Source of the DNA: a bacterium
Lineage (GTDB): Bacteria; Spirochaetota; Spirochaetia; Treponematales; Rectinemataceae
Reading direction: 5' to 3'
Assembly (NCBI GenBank): GCA_021779995.1
Contig: JAJXZP010000193.1
Coordinates: forward strand, 1 to 34,999
Length of the DNA: 34,999 nucleotides
This document shows positions 1-9,453 of this stretch, piece after piece. Within the stretch, counting starts at the first letter, position 1. Every line of letters starts with the position of its first letter. The notes beneath the pieces were generated by a model. It did no database searches. It was not told where the DNA came from and worked only from the letters and a program-made list of their open reading frames with translations. A program made the position numbers and the translations under genes.

Positions 1-30
1 CGGCCGCCGCGGCCGGAGCGCCGCGCCTAA
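1..30 (+). other. possible 3' end of an upstream coding region
   Basis: The first 30 bases can be read as eight codons (R-P-P-R-P-E-R-A) ending in a TAA stop at 28-30. This sits 15 bases before the alpha-xylosidase start, a spacing usual within an operon. It is too short to identify a product and could be chance. Confidence 0.2.
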
Positions 31-45
31 AAGGGAGATCGCAGC

Positions 46-2376
46 ATGAAGTTCACCGACGGCTACTGGGGCCTCAGGGAAGGCGTCCGTATCTCATCGC
101 CCGCGCAGGCGCTTGATGTCGAGCGGCGCGACGGCAGTCTCCTCGTCTTCGCGCCCTGCACGGCCATCCGCCACCGCGGCGACACCTTGAACGCTCCCCA
201 GCTCTCCTACCGCTTCAGCTCGCCCCTGCCCGGGGTGATCCGCGTCGAGATCGTCCACTGGAAGGGCGCGAAGGCGAAGGGGCCCGATTTCGAGGTCGCC
301 TCGCTTCCCGGCTTCGAGCCCGAGATCGAGATCGCAGCCGAGGAGGCGAGTCTCGTCTCGGGCGACACGCGCGTCACGGTGAGGCGGGGCGGCGAGTGGT
401 CCGTGGACTTCTTCAGCGCCGGCGACAGGATTACGGGTTCGGGACCCGGCCAGGCGGGGCACATCCTCGACCGCGACGGAAGCTTCATGCGCGAGCAGCT
501 GGACCTCGGCGTCGGCGAGTGCGTCTACGGGCTAGGCGAGCGCTTCACGCCCTTCGTCAAGAACGGCCAGGTCGTGGACATGTGGAACGAGGACGGAGGC
601 ACGAGTTCCGAGCAGGCCTACAAGAACGTCCCCTTCTACCTCTCCGACCGAGGCTACGGCGTGTTCGTGGCCCATCCGGAGCGCGTCTCCTTCGAAGTCG
701 GCTCCGAGGTCGTCTCGCGCGTGCAGTTCTCCGTGCCCGGCGAGCGGCTCGAGTACTACCTCATCGGCGGTTCCGGTCCCAAGGAGGTTTTGAGACGTTA
801 TGCGGCCCTGACGGGCAGGCCCGCCCTGCCGCCGCCCTGGTCCTTCGGGCTCTGGCTCACCACCTCCTTCACCACGAGCTACGACGAGGCCACGGTCAAT
901 TCCTTCATCGACGGCATGCGCGAGCGGGACATCCCGCTGCACGTCTTCCACTTCGACTGCTTCTGGATGCGCGAGTTCCAGTGGTGCGACTTCGCGTGGG
1001 ACAGGTGCCAGTTCCCCGACCCCGAGGCGATGCTGCGCCGCCTCAAGGCCAAGGGCCTCAGGATCTGCCTCTGGATCAACCCCTACATCGCCCAGAAATC
1101 CCCGCTCTTCGACGAGGGAATGGAGGCGGGCTATCTCCTGAGGCGCCCCGACGGCGGCGTCTGGCAGTGGGACCGCTGGCAGGCGGGCATGGGGCTCGTG
1201 GACTTCACCAACCCCGGGGCCGTGGCCTGGTTCAAGGAAAAACTGCGCCGACTCCTGCGCATGGGCGTGGATAGCTTCAAGACCGACTTCGGCGAGCGCA
1301 TCCCCGTCGACGTGGTCTACCACGACGGCTCGGAGCCCGAGCGCATGCACAACTACTACACCTACCTCTACAACAAGGCGGTCTTCGAGCTTCTGGAGGA
1401 GGAGCTGGGGCGCAACCGGGCCCTCCTTTTCGCGCGCTCGGCCACCGCGGGCAGCCAGAAGTTCCCGGTGCACTGGGGCGGGGACTGCTCGGCGACCTAC
1501 GAATCCATGGCCGAGACCCTGCGAGGCGGACTCTCGCTCGGCCTCTCGGGCTTCGGCTTCTGGAGCCACGACATCTCCGGCTTCGAGAAGACCGCGACCC
1601 CCGATCTCTACAAGCGCTGGGTGGCCTTCGGCCTTCTGTCCTCGCACTCGCGGCTCCACGGCAACGAGTCCTACCGCGTGCCCTGGCTCTTCGACGAGGA
1701 GGCGGTCGAGGTCCTGCGCTTCTTCGCGGCGCTCAAGTGCCGCCTCATGCCGTACATCTTCTCCCAGGCGGTCGAGGCCTCCCGGGAGGGCCTGCCCGTG
1801 ATGCGCGCGATGGCGCTCGAGTTCCCCGGCGACCCGGCCTGCTCCTACCTCGACCGGCAGTACCTGCTGGGCTCCTCGCTCCTCGTCGCGCCGATTTTCG
1901 CGGCCGACGGCTATGTGTCCTACTACCTCCCGGCCGGCCGCTGGACCAAGCTCCTCTCCAACGATCTGGTCGAGGGCGGGCGCTGGATCCGCGAGCGCCA
2001 CGACTACGTGAGTCTTCCCCTCATGGCCCGGCCGGGCTCCCTCATCCCCATGGGCGCCGACGGGACCAGGCCCGACTACGACTACGCGGCCGGCGTCGCC
2101 TTCCATCTCTTCGAGCTGGCCGAGGGAGAGACGGCCTCCGCGGCAGTGCACGGCGAGGAGGGCGAGCCGCGCCTCGAGTTGGGCGTCGCGCGCAGGGGCG
2201 GGCGGATCGAGGTCGAGGCCCGAGGGGCTGTCGCCGACTGGAGTCTCGTGCTGCGGAACCTGCGCTCGGTCGCCTCCGTCGCCGGCGGCAGGGCTGCGGC
2301 CGATCCCCTCGGACTCAGAATCCACGTCGCGGGGACGGGCGAGGCTGGTATCGTGCGTCTTGACATCCTGCTCTAG
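46..2376 (+). CDS. yicI: GH31 alpha-xylosidase, YicI-like
   Basis: A 776-residue glycoside hydrolase family 31 enzyme, predicted to release alpha-linked xylose from the non-reducing end of oligosaccharides such as xyloglucan fragments. No signal peptide is visible, so it should be cytoplasmic and act on imported sugars. The family layout is present: N-terminal beta-sandwich (about 1-245), (beta/alpha)8 barrel (about 255-590) and C-terminal beta domains. The nucleophile is Asp414 in FKTDFGERIP and the acid/base is Asp480 in HWGGDCSATYESM, almost the same numbering as E. coli YicI (416 and 482), and the length also matches. The start follows an AAGGGAG ribosome-binding site at 31-37. The FGERIP context favours xylosidase over alpha-glucosidase; exact substrate preference is inferred. 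No sugar transporter is seen downstream; one could lie upstream of the window. Confidence 0.93.
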   Translation: MKFTDGYWGLREGVRISSPAQALDVERRDGSLLVFAPCTAIRHRGDTLNAPQLSYRFSSPLPGVIRVEIVHWKGAKAKGPDFEVASLPGFEPEIEIAAEEASLVSGDTRVTVRRGGEWSVDFFSAGDRITGSGPGQAGHILDRDGSFMREQLDLGVGECVYGLGERFTPFVKNGQVVDMWNEDGGTSSEQAYKNVPFYLSDRGYGVFVAHPERVSFEVGSEVVSRVQFSVPGERLEYYLIGGSGPKEVLRRYAALTGRPALPPPWSFGLWLTTSFTTSYDEATVNSFIDGMRERDIPLHVFHFDCFWMREFQWCDFAWDRCQFPDPEAMLRRLKAKGLRICLWINPYIAQKSPLFDEGMEAGYLLRRPDGGVWQWDRWQAGMGLVDFTNPGAVAWFKEKLRRLLRMGVDSFKTDFGERIPVDVVYHDGSEPERMHNYYTYLYNKAVFELLEEELGRNRALLFARSATAGSQKFPVHWGGDCSATYESMAETLRGGLSLGLSGFGFWSHDISGFEKTATPDLYKRWVAFGLLSSHSRLHGNESYRVPWLFDEEAVEVLRFFAALKCRLMPYIFSQAVEASREGLPVMRAMALEFPGDPACSYLDRQYLLGSSLLVAPIFAADGYVSYYLPAGRWTKLLSNDLVEGGRWIRERHDYVSLPLMARPGSLIPMGADGTRPDYDYAAGVAFHLFELAEGETASAAVHGEEGEPRLELGVARRGGRIEVEARGAVADWSLVLRNLRSVASVAGGRAAADPLGLRIHVAGTGEAGIVRLDILL

Positions 2377-2687
2377 TCCGATCGCGCCCTTCCAGCCGAT
2401 TTTAGCCCGGACTCGCGAGCCCCTGCGGCCTGAAGTTCGCGGGTGATCAATCCTGAACACCTCGAACCAAGGTCGCGGCAGGGCAGACGTGCGCGCAACG
2501 CTTCCGCCCCGTCCACGACCCCGGTCCCCATGATCGTATCCCTCGCCGTAGCCTCTCCCCTGCCGGGCCGCGGGCCGGAATTCCCATCGGTCTTTCGCGG
2601 CTGGCTGAAAATCGCCAAGGATGCTAGGATTGAAAGCGCCGCATTGCAAACAGGCGCGGCCCATTCAACATCGTGCGGAGGCGTTCC
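2377..2687. other. intergenic region with a weak candidate promoter
   Basis: This 311-base gap between the xylosidase and the MFS transporter holds no convincing gene. The plus strand has a weak sigma70-like pair, TGGCTG at 2602-2607 and TAGGAT at 2625-2630 with a 17-base spacer, about 57 bases before the transporter start. No clear terminator follows the xylosidase stop; only a short CTCGCGAG palindrome is visible near 2412. Confidence 0.3.
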
Positions 2688-3935
2688 ATGGATGAGCAGG
2701 GAGTGAAAATCTACCCCTACCGCTGGGTGGTTCTCGCGGCGTTCATGCTGGTCAATGTCATGGTCCAGGTTCTGTGGATCTGCTACGCCCCCATCGCCTC
2801 CATCGCGGCCGCGGCCTATGGGGTGAGGCGGGACGACATCGATCTGCTCGCGAACCTTTTCATGCTTCTCTACATCCCGTTTTCCTTTCCGGCCGCCTGG
2901 GCCATCGATACCTTCGGGTTCAAGAAGGCGGTCGGCTTCGGGGCGACCCTCATGGCGGTGTTCGCGCTCGTGCGGGCCGTCTTCCCCTTCAGCTACGCGG
3001 CCGCGCTGGTCGGGGCGATCGGCATTTCCGTCGGGCAGCCCTTCCTGCTCAATGCCTTCACGAAACTGGCCGCCCGATGGTTTCCGCAGAAGCAGCGCGC
3101 GACCATCACCGGAGTCATCTTCCTGGCCCTGTTCGCCGGGATCGGACTGGGGGAGACGCTCAGCCCCGCCCTGGTGGCCTCCGCGGGCTTCGCGGGCATG
3201 CAGCTGATTTTCGGCGTTACGACGGCGGCCGTCGTCGCCCTCTTCCTCGTCTTCGCGAGGGCCGATCCCCCCACGCCCGCCAGCCCCGCGGGAGAGCAGC
3301 CCCGGGCTCTGGTGCTCGACGGCCTGCGGCAGATGCTCAAGGACCGCGACGTCTACCTGCTGTCCCTGGCCTTGTTCCTGGGCAGCGGCATCGTCAACGG
3401 CGTCTTCACCCTGATCGACGGCATAGATACGGAAAAATCGCTCACCGTGTCGCAGGGCGCCTTCCTCACGGCCGTCCTGCTCCTGGGCGGCATCGCGGGC
3501 AGCGTCGTGCTCCCCGCCGTCTCGGACGCGATCCGGCGGCGCAAGCCGCTCATCATCGCCGGCATCTTCATCTCCGTGCCCGCCACCTTCGGGCTCGCCC
3601 TGGGCAGGAACTACATCTTCGAGATCGTCAGCTTTTTCGTCATGGGATTCTGCATCACCGGGCTCACGCCCGTCGCCTACCAGTACGGCGCGGAGATCAC
3701 CCACCCGGCCCCCGAAGGCACGAGCAACGGCATCTTCGCCCTGGTGGTGCAGGCTTCGGGCTTCCTGATTCTCCTCATGGACGGGCTCAAGAACGCTTTC
3801 AGGAATTCCTACATGCCGTCCATCATGGGACTGGCGATCCTCCTGGCCGCGAGCGGGTTCCTGCTCATTTTCGTCAGGGAGTCTCCGGAAATGCATCGGC
3901 GCGCGGTGTCGATGCGGGAAGGGATCGACTCATAG
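2688..3935 (+). CDS. MFS transporter, FLVCR/DIRC2-like
   Basis: A 415-residue major facilitator superfamily permease with about 12 hydrophobic segments, starting near residue 12. The N-terminal stretch ([20 protein letters not shown]) and the following YAPI resemble the FLVCR-like branch of the family, whose characterised eukaryotic members move haem, choline or metabolites; the bacterial substrate cannot be read from sequence. A cytoplasmic loop of charged and Pro/Ala-rich residues (about 190-210) separates the two six-helix halves. The ATG at 2688 was chosen because a GGAGG-type site lies just before it; an in-frame GTG at 2673 would overlap that site. The gene is followed 42 bases later by the sensor kinase, but nothing links their functions beyond position. 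Confidence 0.8.
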   Translation: MDEQGVKIYPYRWVVLAAFMLVNVMVQVLWICYAPIASIAAAAYGVRRDDIDLLANLFMLLYIPFSFPAAWAIDTFGFKKAVGFGATLMAVFALVRAVFPFSYAAALVGAIGISVGQPFLLNAFTKLAARWFPQKQRATITGVIFLALFAGIGLGETLSPALVASAGFAGMQLIFGVTTAAVVALFLVFARADPPTPASPAGEQPRALVLDGLRQMLKDRDVYLLSLALFLGSGIVNGVFTLIDGIDTEKSLTVSQGAFLTAVLLLGGIAGSVVLPAVSDAIRRRKPLIIAGIFISVPATFGLALGRNYIFEIVSFFVMGFCITGLTPVAYQYGAEITHPAPEGTSNGIFALVVQASGFLILLMDGLKNAFRNSYMPSIMGLAILLAASGFLLIFVRESPEMHRRAVSMREGIDS

Positions 3936-3977
3936 GTCCGCTCCGCGGGATGAGGCCTCGCTCCTAGGAGTGCGAAC

Positions 3978-6512
3978 ATGGCTGAAAAGACGAAGAGACT
4001 GCTCCTGGTCGAGGACGAAGCCCTCATCGCCCTGGCCGAGAAGGCGAGCCTGGAACGGCAGGGGTACTCGGTCGTCGTCGCCGCTTCGGGCATTTCGGCG
4101 GTGGCGATCACCTATGCGGAATCGGACATCGACCTCGTCCTCATGGACATCAATCTGGGACCCGGCATGGACGGCACGGCGGCGGCGGAGGCCATTCTCA
4201 AGCGGCGGGAGATGCCGGTGGTATTCCTGTCGAGCCATATCGAACCCGAGATCGTCGAGAAGACCGAGAGGATCACGTCCTACGGCTACGTGGTCAAGAA
4301 CTCCGGGATCACGGTGCTCGACGCCTCCATCAAGATGGCCTTCAAGCTCTTCGAGGCCAACCGCAAGCTCAAGGCGACGATGGGCCGCCTCGAGGCCACG
4401 CTCGACGCCATGCCCGACCTCCTCTTCGAGGTGGGCTTGGACGGGCGATACTACGACGTCCACGCTCCCCAGACCGAGCTGCTCTTCAAGCCGCCCCCGG
4501 ACATGATCGGGAAAAGCGTCTACGAAATCCTGCCGCCGGAACCGGCCGAGATCATCATGGGAGCCGTCAGGGAGGCCCACGAGAAGGGGCGTTCCTTCGG
4601 CAGGCAGTACCAATTGACCGTGCCCGCGGGAAAGCGGTGGTTCGAGATTTCCGTTTCGCGCATCGTCAGCGCCTCCGACGAGCCCCGCTTCATTTTCCTG
4701 GTGCGGAACATCACCGAGCGCAAGGGCGTGGAGGAAGCGCTCCGCCGGGAAGGGTATCTGCTGCAGGTGCTCATGAACTCGAGCCTCGTCCACATCTACT
4801 TCAAGGACCTGGAAAGCCGCTTCATCCTGGCGACCAGATCCCACGACGCCTTCTTCGGCCTGAGCGATCCCGCCCAGATGATCGGCAAGACCGACTTCGA
4901 CTTTTTCACCTCCGAGCACGCCCAGGCGGCCTACGACGATGAGCAGACGATAATCAGGACGGGCCGGCCGCTCCGGAAGGAAGAGCGCGAAACCTGGGCC
5001 GGGCGCCCGGACACCTGGGTCCTCACCGAGAAGATGCCCCTCTACGACACCGACGGCAACATCATCGGCACCTTCGGCATCTCGAGCGACATCACCGAGC
5101 GCAAGCACGCCGAGGAGGCGCTGAGGGAGAGCGAGGCCAGGTATCGCAGCCTCTTCCAGAACGCCCCCGTCGGCATCTTCTATTCGACGGTCGACGGCAT
5201 GGAGCTCAGCGTCAACGACGAGTACGCCCGCATCATGGGCTACGACTCGCCGGAAGAGCTCGTGCGCATCGTCAACCGGGCCGGCGCGGCCAAGGCGATC
5301 TTCGACCATCCGGAGGAGCGCGCCTACCTGATCGCCACCGCCCTGGAAAGCCCCGGCCGCTGGATCAGGACCGAGCAGCGATACAAGAGAAAGGACGGGA
5401 CGCATATCCTCACGCGCCTGGTTTTCCGGGCCCTTTCCGAGAACCCCGGCATGCTCGAAGGCTTCGTCGAGGACCTCAGCGAGCGCAGGAAGGCGGAGGC
5501 GTCCCGGCACAGCAGCGAGGAGCGGCTGCGCAACGTCATCGCCGCCGCCAACATCGGTACCTGGGAGTGGAATGTCCAGACCGACGCGGTCAAGATCGAC
5601 GAGCGCTCGCTGGCCCTGCTGGGCTACGAGCCCGGCGAGCTCCCGCATCTGGACATGAAGGCGTGGCTTGGATTGAAGCACCCCGACGACGCCGTCGCGG
5701 TGAACGATCTGCTCAAAGATCACCTGCAGGGCAAGACGGACTTCTATTCCTTCGAATCCCGCATGCGGCACAAGAGCGGCGGCTGGGTCTGGATCCTCGG
5801 CCGAGGCAAGCTCGTCGCCTGGGACAGGCACGACGCCCCCTTGCGCATGTACGGCATCTACATGGACATCACCGAGCGGAGGAAGGCCGAAGAGCAGGTG
5901 CGGAGCCTCCTGCGGGAGAAGGACACCATCCTGAGGGAAGTGCATCACCGCATCAAGAACAACATGGGCGTCATCCACAGCCTGCTCGGCCTCCAGGCCG
6001 CTTCCGTGCGGGAGCCGAGCGCGGCCGCCGCCCTCGACGACGCCGCCAACCGCGTCCAGAGCATGACGCTGCTCTACGACAAGCTCTACCAATCCGCGAC
6101 CTTCGACGCGGTCTCGATCCGGGACTATCTCTCCTCCCTCGTCGACGAGATAGTCGGAACCTTTCCCGGCGGCGCTTCGGTCCGGGTCGAGAAGAATATC
6201 GAGGACGTCCAGCTCGACGTGAAACGGCTCCAGCCGCTGGGCATCATCGTGAACGAGCTGCTGACCAACATCATGAAGCATGCCTTCGCGGGAAGGGATG
6301 CCGGATCGATCGAGGTGTCCGTCTCCGTTGCGGCCGGGAAAGTCTCCCTGGCCGTCCGAGACGACGGGGTGGGGATGCCGGATGCCGTGGACCTCGGCCG
6401 TTCGTCCGGATTCGGCCTTACGCTCGTGCAGACCTTGACCGAGCAGATCGGCGGCAGGCTCAGGATCGAGCGGGGTCGCGGAACGGCGGTGATCCTCGAA
6501 TTCGAGAAATGA
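3978..6512 (+). CDS. receiver-PAS(x4)-HisKA_2 histidine kinase
   Basis: An 844-residue signalling protein with an unusual order: a receiver domain first (about 8-120, phospho-acceptor Asp57 in LVLMDINLG), then four PAS/PAC modules (about 130-250, 258-378, 385-505, 515-635; each ends in a DITER-like PAC motif) and a HisKA_2-type kinase core. The phosphoacceptor region reads [10 protein letters not shown] (His656/His657), followed by the N-box [12 protein letters not shown] and G-boxes DDGVGMP and SGFGLTLVQ. There are no membrane helices, so it is a soluble cytoplasmic sensor. The input receiver suggests that it is controlled by another kinase, with the PAS domains sensing ligand, redox state or light. 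AGGAG at 3966-3970 supports the ATG at 3978. No partner regulator is adjacent. Confidence 0.9.
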   Translation: MAEKTKRLLLVEDEALIALAEKASLERQGYSVVVAASGISAVAITYAESDIDLVLMDINLGPGMDGTAAAEAILKRREMPVVFLSSHIEPEIVEKTERITSYGYVVKNSGITVLDASIKMAFKLFEANRKLKATMGRLEATLDAMPDLLFEVGLDGRYYDVHAPQTELLFKPPPDMIGKSVYEILPPEPAEIIMGAVREAHEKGRSFGRQYQLTVPAGKRWFEISVSRIVSASDEPRFIFLVRNITERKGVEEALRREGYLLQVLMNSSLVHIYFKDLESRFILATRSHDAFFGLSDPAQMIGKTDFDFFTSEHAQAAYDDEQTIIRTGRPLRKEERETWAGRPDTWVLTEKMPLYDTDGNIIGTFGISSDITERKHAEEALRESEARYRSLFQNAPVGIFYSTVDGMELSVNDEYARIMGYDSPEELVRIVNRAGAAKAIFDHPEERAYLIATALESPGRWIRTEQRYKRKDGTHILTRLVFRALSENPGMLEGFVEDLSERRKAEASRHSSEERLRNVIAAANIGTWEWNVQTDAVKIDERSLALLGYEPGELPHLDMKAWLGLKHPDDAVAVNDLLKDHLQGKTDFYSFESRMRHKSGGWVWILGRGKLVAWDRHDAPLRMYGIYMDITERRKAEEQVRSLLREKDTILREVHHRIKNNMGVIHSLLGLQAASVREPSAAAALDDAANRVQSMTLLYDKLYQSATFDAVSIRDYLSSLVDEIVGTFPGGASVRVEKNIEDVQLDVKRLQPLGIIVNELLTNIMKHAFAGRDAGSIEVSVSVAAGKVSLAVRDDGVGMPDAVDLGRSSGFGLTLVQTLTEQIGGRLRIERGRGTAVILEFEK

Positions 6513-6533
6513 GCGTCGCCGAGGGGCCGCTCC

Positions 6534-6608
6534 CCGACGCGTTCCAGTCGACGACCGCAGCCCGCCTGCCGACGCGTTCCAGTCGACGGCCGAAGCCCCG
6601 CCCGCCTG
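6534..6608. repeat. tandem direct repeat after the kinase gene
   Basis: A 20-base unit beginning CCGACGCGTTCC occurs at 6534-6553 and again at 6569-6588, giving a period of about 35 bases, with related CCCGCCTG sequence after each copy. It lies between the convergent kinase and redoxin genes and contains GTCGAC palindromes. Function unknown. Confidence 0.7.
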
Positions 6609-6627
6609 CCGCGGGGCCGCGCGGCTG

Positions 6628-7223
6628 TCACTTCCCGGGCACGACCCCAGGTCGCAGGCCTCGGCCGGCATCCAGTGGGCGTCCTTGCCCTCCCACTTCA
6701 CGTTGCAGCCGATCGGGTTGGTCACGGCGAGGCGGGGAGGCCTGCCGGCGACGGTGTCCTCCAGGGCGCGCTCCAGGTCGTTGACCGTCATCCGCGCGAC
6801 CTCCCGGGGGTTGTCGTCGCCGCGGCCCGTGTACACGAGCGCGCGCCTGGCGTCGAAGACGTAGAAATGAGGCGTGCGCAGCGCGCCGTAGGCCCGGGCG
6901 ACGTCCTGGCTCTTGTCGCGCAGGTAGACCCAGGGGAACCTGTACGTCTCCATGCGGGCGACCATGTGGTCGAAGTCGTCCTCGGCATGGGTGAGCTCGC
7001 TGTTCGAGTTGATGCCGACGAACCTGACGCCCAGGGGCGCGAAGCGGAGGGCCACGGCCCTCGTGACCTCGTCCGAGCCGAGCACGTAGGGGCAGTGGTT
7101 GCAGGTGAAGAAGACCACCAGCACCGTGGCGTCGGCGAAGTCGCCGAGGCCGTAGGTCTTCCCGTCGGTCGCGGGGAGCGAGAAGCCGGGGGCGGCGGCC
7201 CCGAGCTCGAGGGTGAAGCTCAT
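6628..7223 (-). CDS. thioredoxin-fold redoxin (AhpC/TSA-like), 3' end apparently frameshifted
   Basis: A redoxin with the peroxiredoxin/thioredoxin fold: an [16 protein letters not shown] start and a CNHCPYV active site with Cys41 and Cys44. The conserved tail (GCNVKW, then [12 protein letters not shown]) is complete to about residue 192, where proteins of this family normally end. Here the reading frame has no stop: it continues through the tandem repeat and antisense to the kinase gene as far as about 3930. One extra base in the GGGG run at 6645-6648 (minus strand) would bring a TGA at 6628-6630 into frame just after PGK. I therefore place the end at 6628 and suspect a frameshift or a homopolymer sequencing error. 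The start ATG follows CGGAG and lies 11 bases after the monooxygenase stop, so the two are probably co-transcribed. Role: probably a disulfide or peroxide reductase; substrate unknown. Confidence 0.75.
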
Positions 7224-7234
7224 GGCGCGCTCCG

Positions 7235-7546
7235 TTAAAAGATCGCTTCGCCGGCGCGTGCGGTCACGCCCGAGCGCAGCTCGGCCATCTTCGGGCCCAG
7301 GGCCTTCATGTGCGGCGACGCGCCGTGGGCCGCGAGGGCCTCGGGCGATTCCCAGCGCTCGATGAGCGTTATGCGATTGCGATCGACGGCTTCTTGGATG
7401 GACAGCAGCGAGGCATTCTCCCGGACGTAGTCGTAGCCGATGCAGCCGCGCTCGGCCAGCACGAGGGGCCGCAGCCGCCCGCACAGCTCCAGGGATTCCT
7501 CCATGCAGCCGTCCTTGATCGTCATGGTCACCACTACATATACCAT
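7235..7546 (-). CDS. ABM-domain monooxygenase, YgiN-like
   Basis: A 103-residue protein of the antibiotic-biosynthesis-monooxygenase (ABM) dimeric alpha/beta-barrel fold. Family hallmarks are the opening beta strand [13 protein letters not shown], the middle [13 protein letters not shown] and the [21 protein letters not shown] segment. Small ABM proteins of this type include the quinol monooxygenase YgiN and related cofactor-free oxygenases. The ATG at 7546 has a strong AAGGAGG site 6 bases upstream, so a longer in-frame extension to 7753 is rejected. The redoxin follows 11 bases downstream and a WrbA-type quinone reductase lies upstream on the same strand, so a role in quinone redox cycling or oxidative-stress defence is plausible but inferred. 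Confidence 0.8.
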   Translation of the reverse strand: MVYVVVTMTIKDGCMEESLELCGRLRPLVLAERGCIGYDYVRENASLLSIQEAVDRNRITLIERWESPEALAAHGASPHMKALGPKMAELRSGVTARAGEAIF

Positions 7547-7939
7547 CGAGGTCCTCCTTGGTCTTTCCGCGCCCGGGCCGCGGGACATGTCCCCGATCCG
7601 ACGCGATGCCGACAAGGGCCTCGTCCGGAGCCGGGAAGCCCCGGCGGGCATATCATACGATGTGGCGGCCTCCATGGCTATCTTCCCGACGGAGAAACAC
7701 CCGCTAACGCCTTCGACCTCGTCCGGACTCGCCAGGGGACGCCCGCCGGGCAATCGCCCCCGAGGGAGCGCGGGGCCGGTGGACCCGCGAGTGGATTACC
7801 GCAACGTATCTTGCTGGGATTTTCGGGTCGAGGATCGCGGCGGGAAGGGCTGCACCCCGAAGGCTCTTTGGGGCCTCCGGGGCGGCGCTGCCGCGTCTGG
7901 AAGAGGAGGCGGGGCGGACCCGCCTCCTCCTGGGCCTAA
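7547..7939. other. intergenic region with two stem-loops
   Basis: This 393-base gap lies between wrbA and the ABM gene, both on the minus strand. It holds no credible gene. Two GC-rich hairpins stand near the wrbA end: the strong one at 7904-7928 (separate entry) and a weaker one at 7855-7882 whose 10-base arms differ at one position. The rest shows nothing recognisable. Confidence 0.5.
7904..7928 (-). terminator. probable hairpin terminator of wrbA
   Basis: A perfect 10-base inverted repeat (AGGAGGCGGG / CCCGCCTCCT) with a 5-base loop begins about 11 bases beyond the wrbA stop codon. There is no T-tract in either direction, so this may be a transcript-stabilising or Rho-assisted structure rather than a classical intrinsic terminator. 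Confidence 0.5.
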
Positions 7940-8554
7940 CTATTTCTTCGCCAGCCTGCCGGCGAGCTCGGCGATCCAGGCGCCCTGGGCCTTGGCGGCC
8001 CCGAGCTCGTGCTCGCTCGGCATGCGCGAGCCGTCGCCCGAGGTGACGGCGGCGGCCCCGAACACCGAGCCGCCGTTGACCGCGCCCAGGTCGAAGAGGC
8101 CGGGGAACTTGGCGTAGGGCAGGCCCGCGATCACCATGCCGTGCGCGAGGAGCGTGCTTTGCACATGCAGAATCGTGGGCACCGCGCCGCCGTGCAGCGT
8201 GGCGCTGGAACTCATCACGGAGCCGACCTTGCCCACGAGGCCGCCGCGCTGCCAGACCTGACCCGTCGAATCGAAAAACGCCGCCGTCTGGCTCGACATG
8301 TTGCCGTAGCGGGTGGGAACGCCGAAGACTATGCCGTCGGCCCATTCGAGATCCTCGGGCTTGACCGCCGGGACGCCGGCGAAGGCTTTCTGCGCCTCGT
8401 CCGCCTTCATCGCGGCCAGGACCGCGGGCGGCAAGGTCTCGGGAATTCGCAGAAGCTTCACCTCGGCTCCCGCGGCCTTGGCCCCCTCCGCCGCGGCCTG
8501 CGCCATCTTGTACATGTGCCCGAACATCGAATAGAAAACGACTGCCACTTTCAT
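7940..8554 (-). CDS. wrbA: NAD(P)H:quinone oxidoreductase, WrbA type
   Basis: A 204-residue flavodoxin-fold protein that should bind FMN and reduce quinones by two electrons with NAD(P)H, avoiding semiquinone radicals. The FMN phosphate loop is at the N terminus (YSMFGHMYKMA), and the family signatures PTRYGNMSSQTAAFFDSTGQ and GSVMSSSATLHGG are intact. The length is typical of WrbA (about 200). The start is supported by an AGGAGGG site directly before ATG 8554. It lies upstream of the ABM and redoxin genes on the same strand, but a 393-base gap with a hairpin separates them, so it is probably its own transcript. Confidence 0.93.
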   Translation of the reverse strand: MKVAVVFYSMFGHMYKMAQAAAEGAKAAGAEVKLLRIPETLPPAVLAAMKADEAQKAFAGVPAVKPEDLEWADGIVFGVPTRYGNMSSQTAAFFDSTGQVWQRGGLVGKVGSVMSSSATLHGGAVPTILHVQSTLLAHGMVIAGLPYAKFPGLFDLGAVNGGSVFGAAAVTSGDGSRMPSEHELGAAKAQGAWIAELAGRLAKK

Positions 8555-8672
8555 AATCCCTCCTCCGAATCCATGCTTGGCGGACGATGATGCTCCACCG
8601 TCCGCCTCCGCGAATGCCGTACGTAGGTGCAGCTCTCTCGGAATGTCTCAACCTTCCGCAGTGTCTTCTTAT

Positions 8673-8701
8673 ACCATACAAAAAAAGTCGTATATAGTGA
8701 A
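8673..8701 (-). promoter_or_regulatory. candidate wrbA promoter in an AT-rich island
   Basis: On the minus strand TTCACT (8696-8701) and TATGGT (8673-8678) are separated by 17 bases, within an AT-rich patch that stands out in this GC-rich DNA. The same patch carries short inverted repeats (TATAC at 8671 with GTATA at 8690), which could be an operator. It is about 120 bases from the wrbA start. Confidence 0.4.
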
Positions 8702-8826
8702 ATTCCAAACCGGGCTTGCGACCGGCGTCCCCGAGACCGGCGATCCACGGCGAATGGGGCAGGTGAATATCCTTGACTCGTGCATTCGGTGACATTCGAA
8801 GAGCGCGCGTGATACGATGGCCCACC

Positions 8827-9453
8827 ATGGCAAACCGCTTCGTTCGAAGGATAAGGAGCGGGGAGATCGGAACGATCGAGGAACTCAAATCCGAGTTCAA
8901 GACGCTCGCCAAGCTGAGCCATCCCGACCTCCTCGGGCCTGGCGCGGAGGGCGACGAGTTCGCGAGCATCCGGCAGGAATACGAGACCGCCCTGGCCGAC
9001 TTCGAGCGGCATCGCTTCGGCGCCCGGGACGCGAGAGCCGAAGTCACCGACGCCGCGACCGAGGACGCCTGGCCCCGTCTCGAACTCCTCATCAAGCGAG
9101 GCTTTCCCAAGATTCCGCGTCACGAGAAGGAGACGCTGCGCTACGAGTACGCCCGCTGGAGACTCGCCCGATCGCTGGACGGCGAGCTTGGCCGCCTTTT
9201 CGTCGCCTGCGAATCCGCGCTGCTCGGGATGAAAGCCGGCTCTCCGGAGGGCGTCGACCTCGTTCTCGATTTTCTCCGGAGCCTCATCGAGTATCGCGCG
9301 CGGGGACTGCCCGCCATGCGCACCCAGATCGTCCTCGAGCTCGGGGCGCTCCGCGCCGATCCCCGCGTCCCGGAGGGCGCCCGCGACTTCGTCCGGGCCC
9401 TCGCGCTGGAACTCGGCATCGGGGGGGAGATCGGCGGGGTGGCGGGGGCCTGA
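8827..9453 (+). CDS. J-domain-like protein of unknown function
   Basis: A 208-residue protein whose first 60 residues resemble a DnaJ J-domain: a basic helix, then KTLAKLSHPDLLG with the His32-Pro33-Asp34 signature between two helices, then a FASIRQEYETAL helix. There is no Gly/Phe-rich region, zinc-finger or CTD substrate-binding domain, so it is not DnaJ itself. The remainder is helical, charged and unrecognised (ALLGMKAGSPEGV, LRSLIEYRARGLP). It may recruit an Hsp70 partner; this is inferred only from the HPD motif. The start is taken as ATG 8827; there is no strong ribosome-binding site, and an in-frame extension to 8773 is possible. It stands alone, divergent from wrbA. Confidence 0.65.
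   Translation: MANRFVRRIRSGEIGTIEELKSEFKTLAKLSHPDLLGPGAEGDEFASIRQEYETALADFERHRFGARDARAEVTDAATEDAWPRLELLIKRGFPKIPRHEKETLRYEYARWRLARSLDGELGRLFVACESALLGMKAGSPEGVDLVLDFLRSLIEYRARGLPAMRTQIVLELGALRADPRVPEGARDFVRALALELGIGGEIGGVAGA

Noticed and set aside
532-2664. A 710-residue open frame antisense to the alpha-xylosidase
   Set aside because: It is the high-GC complement of a gene with intact catalytic residues; its translation is rich in Glu/Gly/Arg/Ala with no domain.
2443-2706. An 87-residue plus-strand frame between the xylosidase and the transporter
   Set aside because: No ribosome-binding site, Arg/Ser/Pro-rich, overlaps the transporter's ribosome-binding site and start in another frame.
3930-6627. 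Continuation of the redoxin frame antisense to the histidine kinase (about 900 residues)
   Set aside because: Low-complexity shadow of the kinase gene; the redoxin's conserved end is at about 6650 and a frameshift explains the missing stop.
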